A stretch of DNA of 64,000 bases, from NCBI GenBank assembly GCA_018711655.1, contig DVIA01000028.1, forward strand, positions 1 to 64,000. Direction: 5' to 3'. Shown here piece by piece: positions 40,324-50,016 of the stretch (position 1 is the first letter of the stretch; every line of letters begins with the position of its first letter). The notes under the pieces were generated by a model. The model saw only the letters and a program-made list of their open reading frames with translations. It made no database searches and was not told the DNA's origin. Made by a program: the position numbers and the translations under genes. The stretch is from Candidatus Pullichristensenella avicola (GTDB lineage Bacteria > Bacillota > Clostridia > Christensenellales > Aristaeellaceae).

Positions 40324-43300
40324 AAAAACTGGTTATCCACGGGTTCAAGTCGTTCGCGGACCGCGTGGAGGTTACATTTGAAAACGGCATCACCGGCGTC
40401 GTCGGCCCGAACGGCTGCGGCAAGAGCAACATCGCCGATGCCGTGCGCTGGGTGCTGGGCGAACAGAGCGCCAAGACGCTTCGCGGCTCCAAAATGGAGG
40501 ACGTGATTTTTAATGGCACCGAAAAGCGCCGCCGTCTGGCGTTTTGCGAAGTTACGTTGACGTTTGACAACGAGGACAAGGCCTTGCCGGTGGACTACAC
40601 CGAAGTCGAAGTTTCCCGCCGCGTTTATCGCAGCGGCGAAGGCGAATACAAACTCAACGGCACGCCCTGCCGTCTGCGCGATATTGTGGATCTGTTCCGC
40701 GATACGGGCATCGGCAAGGAGGGGTATTCCCTCATCGGCCAGGGCCGCATCGACGACATCCTCTCCGTCCGTTCCGAGGACCGGCGCAAGATTTTCGAAG
40801 AGGCGGCGGGCATCGTCAAGTACAAGGCCCGCAAGGTGGACGCCCAGCGCCGCATGGAAAACACGCGCCAGAACCTCACGCGCGTAGAAGATATCCTTTC
40901 GGAACTGGAAACGCGCGTGGAACCGCTGCGCGAGCAGAGCGAGACTGCGCGGGAATACCTGGCGCTGCGCGACGAACTGAAGGTTTTGGACGTCAACGTC
41001 TATCTGGTTCGCACGGAGCGCTATCAGGCGCGCCTTGCGGAATTGCGCGAAACGCTGCAGGCGCTTTCGCAGGCCGTATCGCAGGCGGAGGAGGAACTTA
41101 AAACCGTGTCCGCCGGCCGCGAGGAGGGCCTGCTCAATTTGGAAGAACTCGAGCGCGAGGCGGCTTCTCAGCGCGAGATCGTGCAAAAGTGGATCCGCGA
41201 AGTCGAGGCCCGCGAGGGCGCCGCGCAGGTAATGCGCGAGCGCATTCTCGCCGGCGAGCGCGAGCGCGACCGCCTTCTTGCCGAACGCGATGCGGCCCGC
41301 GACGGCGGCGGCGGCGTCCGGCGCCATGTGGAGGAACTGCGCGGAAAGATCGCCGCGCAGAGCGAAGAGATCTCCGCCCTCGAGGCCGAACAGGCCGCCC
41401 GGGAGGAGGAACTCTCCCGCTTTGAGGCTGAACTGGACGCCCTTGAGGCGCAGGCCGAGGCCGAAAAGGAGCAGATCATACAATCCATGAACCGCCTGGG
41501 CGACGTGCGCAACCAGCAGGCGCGCCTGGAAGCGCTGCGCACGGCGCTGGAGGGCCAGCTTTCCGGCATGGGCGAGGATGCGGCGCGCGCCGAGGCGGGC
41601 GCGCAGTCGCTCGACGAGCAGGTCGCCGCCGCGCAGGCGCTTTTGCAGGAGGAGAGCGAGCGCAAGGCTCGTTTTGAAAGCGAAGTCGCCGCTTCGGTGG
41701 AACAGGTGCGCCTTTCCACAGAGCAGAGCCGCCAGCTTTCCGAGCGCGTCAGCGCCATTACGGCCGAGCGCCAGCGCGCCGATTCGCGGCTGAAACTGCT
41801 GGTGGAAATGCAAAACGATTACGAAGGCTATCAGCATTCGGTCAAGCAGGTGCTGCTCTACGCGCGCAAAAACGGCGCATCTGGCGTACATGGCGTGGTA
41901 GCGGAACTGATCGAGGTTCCCGAAAAACTCGAGCGCGCCATCGACATGGTTTTGGGCGGCGCGCTGCAGAACATCGTCGTCGAGCGCGACGAGGACGCCA
42001 AGCGCATGATCGAATACCTGCGCAACAACCGCTTTGGCCGGGCCACCTTCCTTCCGGTGGGTTCGGTACGGCCGCGCGTCCTGGACGCGCGCGAACGCGA
42101 GGTGCTGAAGTTGCCCGGCTGCCTGGGCGTGGCTTCAGAACTGATCCGGTTTGACGAAAAGTACCGCGGCGTTGTCGATAATCTCCTCGGCCGCACTGTT
42201 GTGGCGGAGAATCTGGAGGCCGGCATCCGCATCCAGCGCGCCGGGTGCTATGCTTTCCGCCTGGTAACGCTGGAGGGCGACGTCATGCATTCCGGCGGTT
42301 CGATGACCGGCGGCAGCGTGCAGTCCCGGGTGACGAACCTGCTCTCCCGCGGCCGCGAAATCGAGGAATTGCGCAAGGCGTTGGGCAGACTGGATGACGA
42401 GGCGATCGCCGCCCGCAACGAGCTGGTGCGCCAGGAAGCCGAGCGCACGCGCCTGAAACAGGAGCGCGGCGAATTGTACGATGAACTGCACCGGCAGGAG
42501 GTCGCCTGCGCCCGCGCCGAAGCGCAACTCAAGGCCGTCGAGGACGAGCGCGCCGCGCACGAACAGAGCGTTTCCCGCGCGCGCGCCGAGCGCGAACGCC
42601 TTGCGGCGCAGTTGGAGGATGTAAAGCAGTCCCTCTCCGCCATCGAGGCGCATCAGCAGTCGGCGCAGGAAAACACCGAAGGCCGCCAGGAGCGCGTCAA
42701 AGCGCTTATGGAGGACATATACGCCCGCCGGGAACAGGGCGAAAAACTGCGCGCGCTCACAAGCGACGGCCGCGTGCGCCTGGCGACGCGCCAGCGCGAC
42801 CTTGCATCCGCGCGCGCCGATTGCGAGCGCCTCAGCCGGCAGGCGGAGGATATGGAAAAGCTGCTTTCCGACAGCGAGAGGCTGCTGGCAGCCTGCCAGG
42901 AAACGCTGGCGGAGAACGCGGCGCTGCTGGAAAACGACAATGCGCAGCTTGCCGTGGGCAAGGCGGAACTCAACCGCGCGCGCGATCAGTTCAACGATAC
43001 CGACGCTCGCCGCACAGCGGCCCAGCGCAAGCTGCAGGAGCAGTCGGAGACCATCGACGCCCTGCGCGCACGAGTGGACGAGCACACCGACAAGCGCCAT
43101 CGCTGCGAACTGCAATTGCAGCGCGTGGAGACGGAGTTTAAGCAGATCGAAGAGCGCATCTGGGAGGACTATGAACTGACCTACGCCCTGGCCGAACCCT
43201 TTCGCCAGGCGGATTTCCGCCTCGGCGAATCGGAAAAGCGCGTCGCCGCCATCCGCGCCCGCATTCGCGAAATGGGCGTGGTGAATGTGTCGGCGTTGGA

Positions 43301-43874
43301 CGAGTATCGCCAGACGGTCAAGCGCCTGGAGGAAATGACCGCCCAGCGGGACGATCTGCAGCGGGCGGAATTGGACCTTCAGAACATCGTCGAAGAATTG
43401 GAACGCAAAATGGAAAGCCAGTTCAAGCGCGAATTTGCCATATTGAACCAGAATTTCCAAAAGACGTTCATCAAACTCTTCGGCGGCGGCCGCGCGGAGT
43501 TGACGCTTTCCGACCCCAACGACGCGCTCAACTGCGATATCGATGTCGTAGCCCAGCCTCCGGGCAAGAAATTGCAGCTTTTGACGCTGCTTTCGGGCGG
43601 CGAGCGAGCGCTGACGGCCATTGCCATCCTCTTTGCCATGCTCGACCTCAAACCCACGCCCTTCTGCATCCTCGACGAGATCGAGGCCGCGCTGGACGAC
43701 GCCAATATTGACAATTACGCCGACTATCTGCGCGCCTATTCTGAAGATACGCAGTTCGTGGTCATTACGCATCGCAAGGGCACCATGGAGCGCTGCAACG
43801 CCCTTTACGGCGTGGTGATGGAGGAAAAGGGCGTTTCCAAGCTGGTATCGGTATCCCTGAATGAAGCGAGTTAG
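40314..43874 (+). CDS. smc: Chromosome segregation protein SMC
   Basis: The 1186-residue condensin ATPase has an N-terminal head with Walker A VVGPNGCGKSNIADAV, a long coiled coil and a hinge (about residues 510-640, including YEGYQHSVKQVLLYAR and VLGGALQNIVVE). A returning coiled coil leads to a C-terminal head with signature LLSGGERALTAIAILFAM and Walker B PFCILDEIEAALDD. It compacts and separates chromosomes with ScpA and ScpB, encoded elsewhere. The TTG start at 40314 lies inside rnc; gggag is 7 bp upstream. Confidence 0.96.
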   Translation: MRLKKLVIHGFKSFADRVEVTFENGITGVVGPNGCGKSNIADAVRWVLGEQSAKTLRGSKMEDVIFNGTEKRRRLAFCEVTLTFDNEDKALPVDYTEVEVSRRVYRSGEGEYKLNGTPCRLRDIVDLFRDTGIGKEGYSLIGQGRIDDILSVRSEDRRKIFEEAAGIVKYKARKVDAQRRMENTRQNLTRVEDILSELETRVEPLREQSETAREYLALRDELKVLDVNVYLVRTERYQARLAELRETLQALSQAVSQAEEELKTVSAGREEGLLNLEELEREAASQREIVQKWIREVEAREGAAQVMRERILAGERERDRLLAERDAARDGGGGVRRHVEELRGKIAAQSEEISALEAEQAAREEELSRFEAELDALEAQAEAEKEQIIQSMNRLGDVRNQQARLEALRTALEGQLSGMGEDAARAEAGAQSLDEQVAAAQALLQEESERKARFESEVAASVEQVRLSTEQSRQLSERVSAITAERQRADSRLKLLVEMQNDYEGYQHSVKQVLLYARKNGASGVHGVVAELIEVPEKLERAIDMVLGGALQNIVVERDEDAKRMIEYLRNNRFGRATFLPVGSVRPRVLDAREREVLKLPGCLGVASELIRFDEKYRGVVDNLLGRTVVAENLEAGIRIQRAGCYAFRLVTLEGDVMHSGGSMTGGSVQSRVTNLLSRGREIEELRKALGRLDDEAIAARNELVRQEAERTRLKQERGELYDELHRQEVACARAEAQLKAVEDERAAHEQSVSRARAERERLAAQLEDVKQSLSAIEAHQQSAQENTEGRQERVKALMEDIYARREQGEKLRALTSDGRVRLATRQRDLASARADCERLSRQAEDMEKLLSDSERLLAACQETLAENAALLENDNAQLAVGKAELNRARDQFNDTDARRTAAQRKLQEQSETIDALRARVDEHTDKRHRCELQLQRVETEFKQIEERIWEDYELTYALAEPFRQADFRLGESEKRVAAIRARIREMGVVNVSALDEYRQTVKRLEEMTAQRDDLQRAELDLQNIVEELERKMESQFKREFAILNQNFQKTFIKLFGGGRAELTLSDPNDALNCDIDVVAQPPGKKLQLLTLLSGGERALTAIAILFAMLDLKPTPFCILDEIEAALDDANIDNYADYLRAYSEDTQFVVITHRKGTMERCNALYGVVMEEKGVSKLVSVSLNEAS

Positions 43875-43885
43875 GGGTGAAGCCA

Positions 43886-44785
43886 ATGGGATTGTTTGAC
43901 CGCATCAAGGCGGGCCTGCAAAAGACCCGCGCCGCCTTTTCCGGCCGCATGGACGAACTGGTGGAGAATTACAAGGATCTGGACGACGATTTTTTTGAGG
44001 ACCTGACCGATGTGCTCATCATGGCCGACGTGGGCGTCAAAACCACGGAACTGGCCGTGAACCGTCTGCGCGAAAAGTGCAAGGCGGAAAACATCGGCTC
44101 GCCGGAAAAGGCGCGCGAGGCTCTCAAGGAAATCCTCGTGGACATCATGCGCACGGAGCCGATGCGCCTGGAAAGCCCCATGGTGCTGCTCGTCATCGGC
44201 GTCAACGGCGTGGGCAAGACCACCACCATCGGAAAACTGGCCACGCGTTTTAAAACCGTTGGCCGGCGCGTCATCATCTGCGCCGCCGACACCTTCCGCG
44301 CCGCCGCGGCAGAGCAACTCACCGTCTGGGCGCAGCGCGCCGATGTGCCCATCATCAAGCAGAAAGAGGGCGCGGATCCCGCCGCGGTGGTTTTCGACGG
44401 CATCCAGGCCGCCCGGGGCCGTCACGCGGACGTGCTCATCGTGGATACGGCGGGCCGGCTGCACAACAAGACGCACCTGATGGAGGAACTGAAAAAGATC
44501 GGCCGCGTGGCCGCGCGCGAGTACCCCGAAGCCAAGATCAAGGCGCTTCTGGTGATCGACGCCACCACCGGCCAGAACGGGCTTCAGCAGGCCATGCTCT
44601 TCAAGGAGGTCGCCGATATCGAAGGCATCGTCCTTACCAAATTGGACGGCACGGCCAAGGGCGGCATCGCCATCGCCATTCGCAGCGAATTGGGCCTTCC
44701 GGTGTATTACATTGGCTTTGGGGAGCAATTGGACGACTTGCAGCCCTTCGACGCCCGCGAATTTGTAGACGCCATTTTCGGCTAG
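43886..44785 (+). CDS. ftsY: Signal recognition particle receptor FtsY
   Basis: The 299-residue SRP GTPase receives ribosome-nascent chain complexes at the membrane. It has a short N-terminal region and an N domain with [20 protein letters not shown]. The G domain has [15 protein letters not shown] (P-loop), [28 protein letters not shown] and the C-terminal [16 protein letters not shown] 43886 is chosen because aggggtg (43873-43879) is correctly spaced; GTG 43877 is in frame but too close. It is the end of the plsX-acpP-rnc-smc-ftsY unit. Confidence 0.95.
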   Translation: MGLFDRIKAGLQKTRAAFSGRMDELVENYKDLDDDFFEDLTDVLIMADVGVKTTELAVNRLREKCKAENIGSPEKAREALKEILVDIMRTEPMRLESPMVLLVIGVNGVGKTTTIGKLATRFKTVGRRVIICAADTFRAAAAEQLTVWAQRADVPIIKQKEGADPAAVVFDGIQAARGRHADVLIVDTAGRLHNKTHLMEELKKIGRVAAREYPEAKIKALLVIDATTGQNGLQQAMLFKEVADIEGIVLTKLDGTAKGGIAIAIRSELGLPVYYIGFGEQLDDLQPFDAREFVDAIFG

Positions 44786-44825
44786 GCTTCTTGCCGCCGT
44801 CCGCTGGACGGTTATGGAGAAAACA

Positions 44826-45971
44826 ATGAAAGCGATTGTCAATGGAAAAATCGTCCTTCCAGACCATGTCGAGGAAGGCCGTTGCCTGTTGTTTGACGAG
44901 ACGATTCGTGAAGTGTGCGACCGCCCCGGCGAAAACGTCGAGACGCTCGACGCGCGGGGCATGTATGTGATTCCCGGCCTGTTCGATATCCACATTCACG
45001 GCTATATGGGCCAGGACGCCTCCGACGGAAGCTACGAAGGCCTGAAAACCATGGCCGAGGGCGTGGCGCGCAACGGCGTCACCGCTTTTCTGCCCACGAC
45101 GATGACCGTTTCCCGCCCGGAACTGGAGACGGCTTTTGCGCAGATCGCGCGCCTGATGCGCGAAAGCGAGGGCCCCCTCTGGCGCGGCGCGCGCGCCCTG
45201 GGCGTCAACGCCGAAGGGCCGTTCATCAACCCGAAGAAGAAAGGCGCGCAGGCGGGGGAAAACATCCTCCCCGGCGAGGCGGAGTTCTTCCTGCGCTATC
45301 CTCAAATCGTTCAGACCACCATCGCTCCGGAAATGCCGGGAAATCTGGAGTGCGTGCGCGCTTTGGCGAAAAAGGGCGTGCTGGTCTCGGTTGGCCACAC
45401 AGCGGCGACGTTTGAAGAAGCAGCCGCGGCGTTCGATGCCGGCGCGCGCCATGCCACACACCTGTTCAACGCCATGACGCCTTTGATGCACCGCGAACCC
45501 GGCGTGGTCGGCGCGGCGCTGTCAGACGAGCGCGTCAGTTGCGAACTGATCGCCGATACCTTCCACGTTCATCGCGGCCTGTTCAAATTGCTGCGCAAAG
45601 TCAAGGGCGGTAAGCTCGTTCTCATTACGGACTGTACGCGCGCCGGCGGCCTGGCAGACGGTGAGTATACGCTGGGCGGCCAGCCGATTTTCGTGCAGGG
45701 CATCGAATGCCGCCTGGCCGACGGCACCATTGCCGGCAGCGTCCTCAAGCTCAACCAGGCTGTGGCCAACATGGTGCGCTATGGCGGCGCCGAGGTATGG
45801 GAGGCGGTCAACATGGCCAGCCTTCACCCTGCGAAGCTGCACGGCCGCGACGATATCGGCGCCCTGTTGCCCGGCCGTCGTGCAGATATTGCCATCGCCG
45901 ACGCGGAATTCACCGTGCACCGCACGCTTTTGGGCGGCAGGACCATCTACGAAAGGGGAGAAGAACAATGA
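44826..45971 (+). CDS. nagA: N-acetylglucosamine-6-phosphate deacetylase
   Basis: The 381-residue amidohydrolase removes acetate from GlcNAc-6-phosphate. It has metal and active-site blocks YVIPGLFDIHIHGYMG, GVNAEGPFINPKKKGAQ, SVGHTAATFEEA, ATHLFNAMTPLMHREPG and the catalytic Asp in LITDCTRAGG. ATG 44826 is preferred because tggaga lies 5 bp upstream; ATG 44814 would add four residues. Its stop overlaps the ROK gene start (ATGA), suggesting a joint role in amino-sugar use or cell-wall recycling. No nagB is adjacent. Confidence 0.93.
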   Translation: MKAIVNGKIVLPDHVEEGRCLLFDETIREVCDRPGENVETLDARGMYVIPGLFDIHIHGYMGQDASDGSYEGLKTMAEGVARNGVTAFLPTTMTVSRPELETAFAQIARLMRESEGPLWRGARALGVNAEGPFINPKKKGAQAGENILPGEAEFFLRYPQIVQTTIAPEMPGNLECVRALAKKGVLVSVGHTAATFEEAAAAFDAGARHATHLFNAMTPLMHREPGVVGAALSDERVSCELIADTFHVHRGLFKLLRKVKGGKLVLITDCTRAGGLADGEYTLGGQPIFVQGIECRLADGTIAGSVLKLNQAVANMVRYGGAEVWEAVNMASLHPAKLHGRDDIGALLPGRRADIAIADAEFTVHRTLLGGRTIYERGEEQ

Positions 45972-47338
45972 ATTTGCAAGTGCGGCCGCCGCTGGAAGCG
46001 GGATTTGCGCCCCTGTGCGTCGCCCTGCGCGACTACGCCGCTGAGGTCCGCCAGAAGGGCGGCCGGAGCGTGAGCGTTTCCGTCGTGCGCGATGCTGAAC
46101 GCGTCAAAACCTATTCCTTCGACGTATTGGCCGACGATGCCGGCGATGCGCGCAGTTTGCGCCTGGCCGAGCGCGTCGCCAAGACGTTGCTGTGGATCTA
46201 CGGCGGCGCGAAGCTGGTAATCTCCGGTTCCCGCGCCGTGTATGAGCACATCCGCGACGCCTATCGCCCGGGCGGCGCGCGCGATTTCGACGTCGATTTC
46301 ATGTCCACCGTATTTGAAAAGCCCTTTGAGGTCTGCTGGTCGGACGAGCCGCTGCCCACGCATTGGCAATCGCGGCCGGTAGGGCGGCACCTGGACGGCT
46401 GCCGCATCGGCTTTGACGCGGGCGGCAGCGATCGCAAGGTATCGGCGGTCATCGACGGCGAAACCGTGTACTCCGAAGAGGTGATTTGGCATCCGAAGCT
46501 CTCTGCGGATCCCGCCTATCAGCGCGCTGGCATTCTCGAATCCATGCGCACGGCTGCATCGAAGATGCCGCGCGTGGACGCCATTGGCGTGAGCACCGCG
46601 GGCGTGACCATCGACAACCACATGACCATCTCGTCGCTGTTTATCAAGGTGCCGCGGGAGATGCATGCGCAGCATGTGCGCAATGTCTATATTGATTGCG
46701 CGCGGGAGATTGGCGCGGATATCCCCCTGGAGGTCGCCAACGACGGCGATGTGACCGCTCTGGCGGGTTCCATGGATTTGGGCGATGGCGGCGTTCTGGG
46801 TATCGCCATGGGTACCAGCGAAGCCGGCGGCTATGTGGACGCCGAGGGAAATCTCACCGGCTGGCTGAGCGAACTGGCCTTTGTGCCCATCGACCTCAAT
46901 CCCGATGCAATGCGGGATGAATGGTCGGGCGATTGCGGTTGCGGCGTAAAGTATTTCTCGCAGGATGGCGTCATCAAATTGGCGCCGGAGGCGGGCATCG
47001 AACTGGATCCCGCCGCCACGCCGGCGGAAAAACTCAAGGCCGTACAGGAACTCATGGCCCAGGGCGATCCGCGTCCCCGCAAGATTTATGAAACGCTGGG
47101 CGTGAACTTCGGCTACGCCATCGCATATTACGCCATGTTTTACGATATTCGCCATGTGCTGGTGATGGGGCGCGTCACGTCCGGAAAAGGCGGCGAACTG
47201 CTGCTGGAAAAGGCGCGCGAAGTGCTGGCGAAGGAATTCCCCGAACTGGCTGAAAAAACCGCGCTGCGCATTCCCGACGAAAAAAGCCGCCGGGTGGGCC
47301 AGTCCGTGGCGGCCGCCAGCCTGGCGCAGAGGGCTTAG
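45968..47338 (+). CDS. ROK-family protein with an extra N-terminal domain
   Basis: The 456-residue protein has a ROK (repressor, ORF, kinase) ATPase core from about residue 142: IGFDAGGSDRKVSAV (phosphate 1), GVSTAGVT, catalytic Asp region EVANDGDVTALAGS and GIAMGTSEAGG. The first 140 residues (RQKGGRSVSVSVVRDAERVK and onward) are not a helix-turn-helix and match nothing I recognise. The normal ROK zinc motif CxCGxxGCxE is absent, with only DCGCG in its place. Coupling to nagA suggests a GlcNAc or related sugar kinase, but this is inference. A terminator follows. Confidence 0.8.
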   Translation: MNLQVRPPLEAGFAPLCVALRDYAAEVRQKGGRSVSVSVVRDAERVKTYSFDVLADDAGDARSLRLAERVAKTLLWIYGGAKLVISGSRAVYEHIRDAYRPGGARDFDVDFMSTVFEKPFEVCWSDEPLPTHWQSRPVGRHLDGCRIGFDAGGSDRKVSAVIDGETVYSEEVIWHPKLSADPAYQRAGILESMRTAASKMPRVDAIGVSTAGVTIDNHMTISSLFIKVPREMHAQHVRNVYIDCAREIGADIPLEVANDGDVTALAGSMDLGDGGVLGIAMGTSEAGGYVDAEGNLTGWLSELAFVPIDLNPDAMRDEWSGDCGCGVKYFSQDGVIKLAPEAGIELDPAATPAEKLKAVQELMAQGDPRPRKIYETLGVNFGYAIAYYAMFYDIRHVLVMGRVTSGKGGELLLEKAREVLAKEFPELAEKTALRIPDEKSRRVGQSVAAASLAQRA

Positions 47339-47352
47339 GCGACTCCGTTTTT

Positions 47353-47389
47353 TGCGTCCCGTTGCGTTTTCCGACGGGACGCATTTTTT
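47353..47389 (+). terminator. Rho-independent terminator after nagA-ROK
   Basis: The perfect 10-bp stem tgcgtcccgt/acgggacgca (47353-47362 with 47374-47383) is followed by six Ts, 15 bp past the stop. Confidence 0.9.
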
Positions 47390-47780
47390 GCAGCCCCCGC
47401 TTGGAGCAGCGCTTCAGAAGGAGGCCTTAGCTGCGCGCAGAATCCCAAACCCTTGAGACGTACAGGGAAACCTGACGCGGAGAAGGAAGGGCCGGTTGAA
47501 CCGCGCCAGAGGGATGGACGCATGCCTCGCCGATTCAGATGCGTGTGCGCTGCCGTTCCTATCCCTATGTGCCCACAATCTCCGTTCAAGCTGGTCGCGT
47601 CAAAGCGATCATATAAAACAGACTGAAGTTTTAAAAATGAGATGCGCATTGCGTAGTTTGTCGGGTGTCCGAGTTTACAAAAAAGACCGAGGTCTTAAAT
47701 TATACGCGAGGATCGGTGGTTTCGCTGAGGAGGAATGCCGCTGTGAACAAAAAGGACTTTGGTTTGATTTGCGCGATCCA
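47390..47780. other. Intergenic region with decayed short hairpin repeats
   Basis: About 390 bp between two converging units show no convincing gene. The base composition is less GC-rich than in the surroundings. The words agactgaagttttaaa (47620-47635) and agaccgaggtcttaaa (47684-47699) match at 13 of 16 positions and both can fold into a small hairpin. Confidence 0.5.
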
Positions 47781-47812
47781 AAAACGAAGCCGGCGGAGTT
47801 TCCGCCGGCTTC
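47781..47812 (-). terminator. Terminator after the sorE-like gene
   Basis: The perfect 11-bp stem gaagccggcgg/ccgccggcttc (47786-47796 with 47802-47812) is followed on the minus strand by gtttttgg. It lies 27 bp beyond the stop. Confidence 0.85.
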
Positions 47813-47839
47813 GCGCGCTACATTCAACGCGGGGAGCAA

Positions 47840-49102
47840 TCAGATATTCTTCGCGTGGGCCAACAGGTATTCCTCGGCCTCGCCGCTCCACAGGCCCTGG
47901 TGACGGTCGCAGATTTCGGCCAGTTTGGCAAACACCGGATCGGTCTTGCCCTTTTCGGCAAAATCGGCGATGGCGGTCAGCGGCATGTCGATCTGCGTAT
48001 AGATCAGCTTTTTGCCGCCCCTGATTTTGGGCAGATTCAGGGTCGTATCCACCACGGCGTTCAGACCGCCGATGTGCGTGATCATCGCCGCGGGATTGAT
48101 CTTTCCAGAGGTCATCATCGCGATGGCTTCGCGCATATCGCTCGTGTTGCCGCCGGAGGTGCCTACAAGATGCGTGTAGAGGTAATGCACGTTATAGAAA
48201 TTGAATTCGGCCTTGAACTGCGTGTCGGTCGGGCCGGCGAAGAAGTTGAGGCAGCCGTCAAAGCCAAGAATCGCGTCCGCCTGTTCCACGACGCTCTTTA
48301 CCGGCGCAAAGCAGATCACGTCGTTGTAGCCCGTACCCCCGGTCAGCGAACGCAGATAATCCGTGCCGCAATCCGGCTTGGAGGTGTTGACATAGTGGAG
48401 TTCGACGCCCATGGATTTTGCGTGTTCCACGGAATAGATTTTTTCCGCGCGCGCCAGGCGTTCATCGTCAATGTCGGTGACCACCAGCAGCCCGGGGCGA
48501 CGATCGCAGTGCAGCGCATAGTCGATCGCGCCAAGCCCCATCGGGCCAACGGAGGCCAGCAGGGCCATTTTGCCGCCTTCGACGATGCCCATTTCGTGTT
48601 CATAGGAACCGGGCTTGGTGTGATACATGGCGTGGAAGGTGCCGATAATGCAGCTCATCGGCTCCGAAAGCGAACCATAGAAATATGTGTTCGAATCATA
48701 GGTCAGAAGGTTGTCGGTCAACAGCGTCTCGATCGGCACCAGCCCGTACTGCGCGTCGCCGCCGCAATAGTGGTAGGAATAGCCCGGCGCCATCTGCGAG
48801 CCTTTGTAAAAGTGCGCCGGCTGGATGGCAAAGCCCTGACCGACTTTGTATTTGTGCTGCCAGTTTTTGCCTACCGCGTCGATCACGCCGCAGAACTCGT
48901 GGCCCACGATGGTGGGATGCTCCGCCACGTCGTTGGGAACGCGTTTGTGTTCCGGGCCTTCGACGGCAGCCTTATAGGTGCTCATGCAAATCGAATCAGA
49001 AATGACCTTGATTCGCACATCGTCGTCCCCGACTTCGGGAAGTTCGATCTCGTCCAAGCGCAGATCCATTTTTCCATGGATGCGTACCGCTTTGGTCAAC
49101 AT
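47840..49102 (-). CDS. sorE: L-sorbose-1-phosphate reductase-like zinc dehydrogenase
   Basis: The 420-residue medium-chain dehydrogenase resembles SorE, which reduces L-sorbose-1-phosphate to D-glucitol-6-phosphate. Shared blocks are SDSICMSTYKAAVEG, TIVGHEFCGVIDAVGKNWQH, SLSEPMSCIIGTFHAMYH and ASVGPMGLGAIDYALHCD. Others are DGCLNFFAGPTDTQF, THLVGTSGGNTSDMREA and the C-terminal EAEEYLLAHAKNI. Neighbouring sorD supplies the next step. No PTS genes for L-sorbose are in the window, so uptake or another substrate must be explained. aaggagga precedes the ATG. Confidence 0.82.
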   Translation of the reverse strand: MLTKAVRIHGKMDLRLDEIELPEVGDDDVRIKVISDSICMSTYKAAVEGPEHKRVPNDVAEHPTIVGHEFCGVIDAVGKNWQHKYKVGQGFAIQPAHFYKGSQMAPGYSYHYCGGDAQYGLVPIETLLTDNLLTYDSNTYFYGSLSEPMSCIIGTFHAMYHTKPGSYEHEMGIVEGGKMALLASVGPMGLGAIDYALHCDRRPGLLVVTDIDDERLARAEKIYSVEHAKSMGVELHYVNTSKPDCGTDYLRSLTGGTGYNDVICFAPVKSVVEQADAILGFDGCLNFFAGPTDTQFKAEFNFYNVHYLYTHLVGTSGGNTSDMREAIAMMTSGKINPAAMITHIGGLNAVVDTTLNLPKIRGGKKLIYTQIDMPLTAIADFAEKGKTDPVFAKLAEICDRHQGLWSGEAEEYLLAHAKNI

Positions 49103-49157
49103 AGCTGTATTCCTCCTTCAAGTTGCGCTGTGCTTGCATAAAAACGCGGTTTTCGCG

Positions 49158-49952
49158 TCAGGGTTGCATCTGCTGGCCGCCGGTGACATTGATGGCCTGG
49201 CCGGTCATGTAACTGGATTCTTCGCTGAGCAAAAAGACCATGACATTGGCGATGTCGTCATACTGGCAGCCGCGACGCATGGGCACCTGGTTGATGTACT
49301 TTTCGCGGATCTTCTCTTTCGTGGTGCCCTGATTGCGCGCATACTGCTCGTAAAGCGAATTGACCCACAGCGGAGAATCGAGCAGATTGCCGGGGCAGAT
49401 GGAGTTGACGCGAATGTTTTCCTGCGCAAGTTCGAGGGCGAGGGACTCGGTCAGGCCAATGCCGCCGAACTTGCTGGCCGCGTAGGCGCAGTTCTTTGCA
49501 GAACCCTTTTTGCCGGATTTGGAGTTGATCTGTACGATCACGCCGCCGCCGCCCTGCTTGCGGAACTGTGCAACAGCCGCTTTTGCGGTGTTGAAGTAGC
49601 CGTTGAGGTTGATGTTGACCACAAAGGAGAACTCCTCATAGGTCATGTCCTCAATGGCGTCGGAACGCACCACGCCCGCGTTGGCCACGACCATGTCCAA
49701 ACGGCCATAGGCGTCCACGGCGGTCTGCACGGCGCTTTCACAGGAAGCATAGTCGCAGACGTTGAGGTTGACGGCGACGCCGTGCTCCAACTGTGCGGCC
49801 ACGTTCTTCGCGCCTTCGAAGTTCATATCGCCCACGACGACTTTGGCGCCTTCTTCGCTCAGGCGGATGGCCAGCGCCTCGCCGAGGCCCTGCGCCGCGC
49901 CGGTAATGAGAACCACCTTGTTTTCCAGACGGGGAAATGCACGCTTTTGCAT
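49158..49952 (-). CDS. Sorbitol-6-phosphate 2-dehydrogenase, SDR family
   Basis: The 264-residue SDR matches SrlD/SorD enzymes, which oxidise D-glucitol-6-phosphate to fructose-6-phosphate. It has the nucleotide site LITGAAQGLGEALA, VANAGVV, and the distinctive run QINSKSGKKGSAKNCAYAAS with catalytic Ser and Tyr. FGGIGLTESLALELAQENIR and the C-terminal MTGQAINVTGGQ follow. It lies 55 bp upstream of sorE in the same transcript. aaggaga precedes the ATG. The promoter at 49988-50016 overlaps an inverted repeat that may be an operator. Confidence 0.88.
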   Translation of the reverse strand: MQKRAFPRLENKVVLITGAAQGLGEALAIRLSEEGAKVVVGDMNFEGAKNVAAQLEHGVAVNLNVCDYASCESAVQTAVDAYGRLDMVVANAGVVRSDAIEDMTYEEFSFVVNINLNGYFNTAKAAVAQFRKQGGGGVIVQINSKSGKKGSAKNCAYAASKFGGIGLTESLALELAQENIRVNSICPGNLLDSPLWVNSLYEQYARNQGTTKEKIREKYINQVPMRRGCQYDDIANVMVFLLSEESSYMTGQAINVTGGQQMQP

Positions 49953-49987
49953 GGAACAGACTCTCCTTCCGCAAAATTCCTGAATCT

Positions 49988-50016
49988 ATTATAACACATT
50001 TGGCGCAGGGTGTGAA
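49988..50016 (-). promoter_or_regulatory. Promoter for the sorD-sorE unit
   Basis: On the minus strand TTCACA (50016-50011) and TATAAT (49993-49988) are 17 bp apart, 35 bp before the start. Confidence 0.7.
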
